Below the pieces are notes generated by a model, which saw nothing but the letters and a program-made list of their open reading frames with translations, was not told where the DNA came from and did not search any database. A program made the translations under genes and the position numbers. Below are positions 33,451-33,728 of a stretch of 33,728 bases of DNA, in pieces (position 1 is the first letter of the stretch; every line of letters begins with the position of its first letter). This DNA comes from Oppiella nova. Taxonomy: Eukaryota > Arthropoda > Arachnida > Sarcoptiformes > Oppiidae. The DNA is taken from assembly GCA_905397405.1 (NCBI GenBank), contig CAJPVJ010000183.1:1-33728 (forward strand), given 5' to 3'.

Positions 33451-33728
33451 CGCACTAAATAAATTTTTGCCTTAAATTTAATTTATATATCATTTTTGTT
33501 TGCAAAAATATAACAAAAAATCATTTTTAGATGAGATCGTAGCATAGATTGAATGTTGCTTTTTGTTAAAATTAAAAATATTTTTATTTTGTGCCTAAAA
33601 TTCATAGAAATATTTCAACTTTCTATTTCTTTAATACCTTATTTCGGGAATAAACTTTGTATATATTGTAGGTTTCCATTCAATTCATATATGTTATGAG
33701 TTTTTCAAGAGTTTTTCATTAAAATAAT
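32948..33728 (-). repeat. Right arm of large inverted repeat
   Basis: Matches the left arm in reverse complement up to the last base of the window, so it may continue beyond. It contains the CT counterpart of the GA tract at 33418-33447. Confidence 0.93.

Noticed and set aside
1-33728. tRNA, rRNA or CRISPR features
   Set aside because: No T-loop or anticodon-arm pattern, conserved rRNA stretch or regularly spaced repeat array was found on either strand by reading. A covariance-model search would settle this.

Overview
This window looks like a piece of a draft arthropod nuclear genome. By eye it is roughly three quarters A+T. It has spliced genes with short GT-AG introns (about 117 to 210 bp, one near 1.6 kb) and an unusually dense scatter of (GA)n/(CT)n microsatellites. 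There is no bacterial-style gene packing, operon or rRNA, and no tRNA that I could recognise. The two readable spliced genes belong to the beaten path (beat) immunoglobulin family, which is known from arthropods. An F-box/leucine-rich-repeat gene lies further right. A mite or other small-genome chelicerate is a plausible source, but that is a guess from gene style.

Left end (1-5300): part of one beat-like gene on the + strand (three Ig2 exons, cut off by an N at 1640) faces a second beat-like gene on the - strand. The second gene has five exons whose splice phases agree, covering Ig1 and the first part of Ig2. The left end also holds a perfect 140-bp inverted repeat (1-140 against 1641-1780) and a perfect 128-bp-period tandem duplication. 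Both raise the possibility that 1-1639 is a contig placed in the wrong orientation.

Middle (5300-24700): mostly AT-rich sequence with no gene I can support. It holds many GA/CT microsatellites, a 525-bp tandem duplication (11868-12915), a second perfect 128-bp-period duplication (19912-20169), and a GA-bounded inverted repeat with a near-perfect core of about 90 bp (21150-21669).

F-box unit (24700-27030): a single-exon-looking F-box/LRR gene on the - strand, interrupted by about three frame changes. It is flanked by two diverged direct repeats of about 320 bp, as would be left by tandem duplication of an F-box unit.

Right end (28154-33728): a large inverted repeat (about 785-bp arms, 4-kb spacer). 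Its spacer contains a 662-bp tandem duplication that is clearly richer in G+C than its surroundings and may be promoter or 5'-exon DNA. The right arm runs to the last base of the window. The beat genes would act at the neuronal surface or in secreted form in axon guidance, and the F-box protein in ubiquitin ligase substrate recognition. Nothing suggests that they work together. I did not find a convincing new biological system. The most notable points are the repeat architecture, the likely assembly problems, and the damaged or divergent copies of the recognisable genes.
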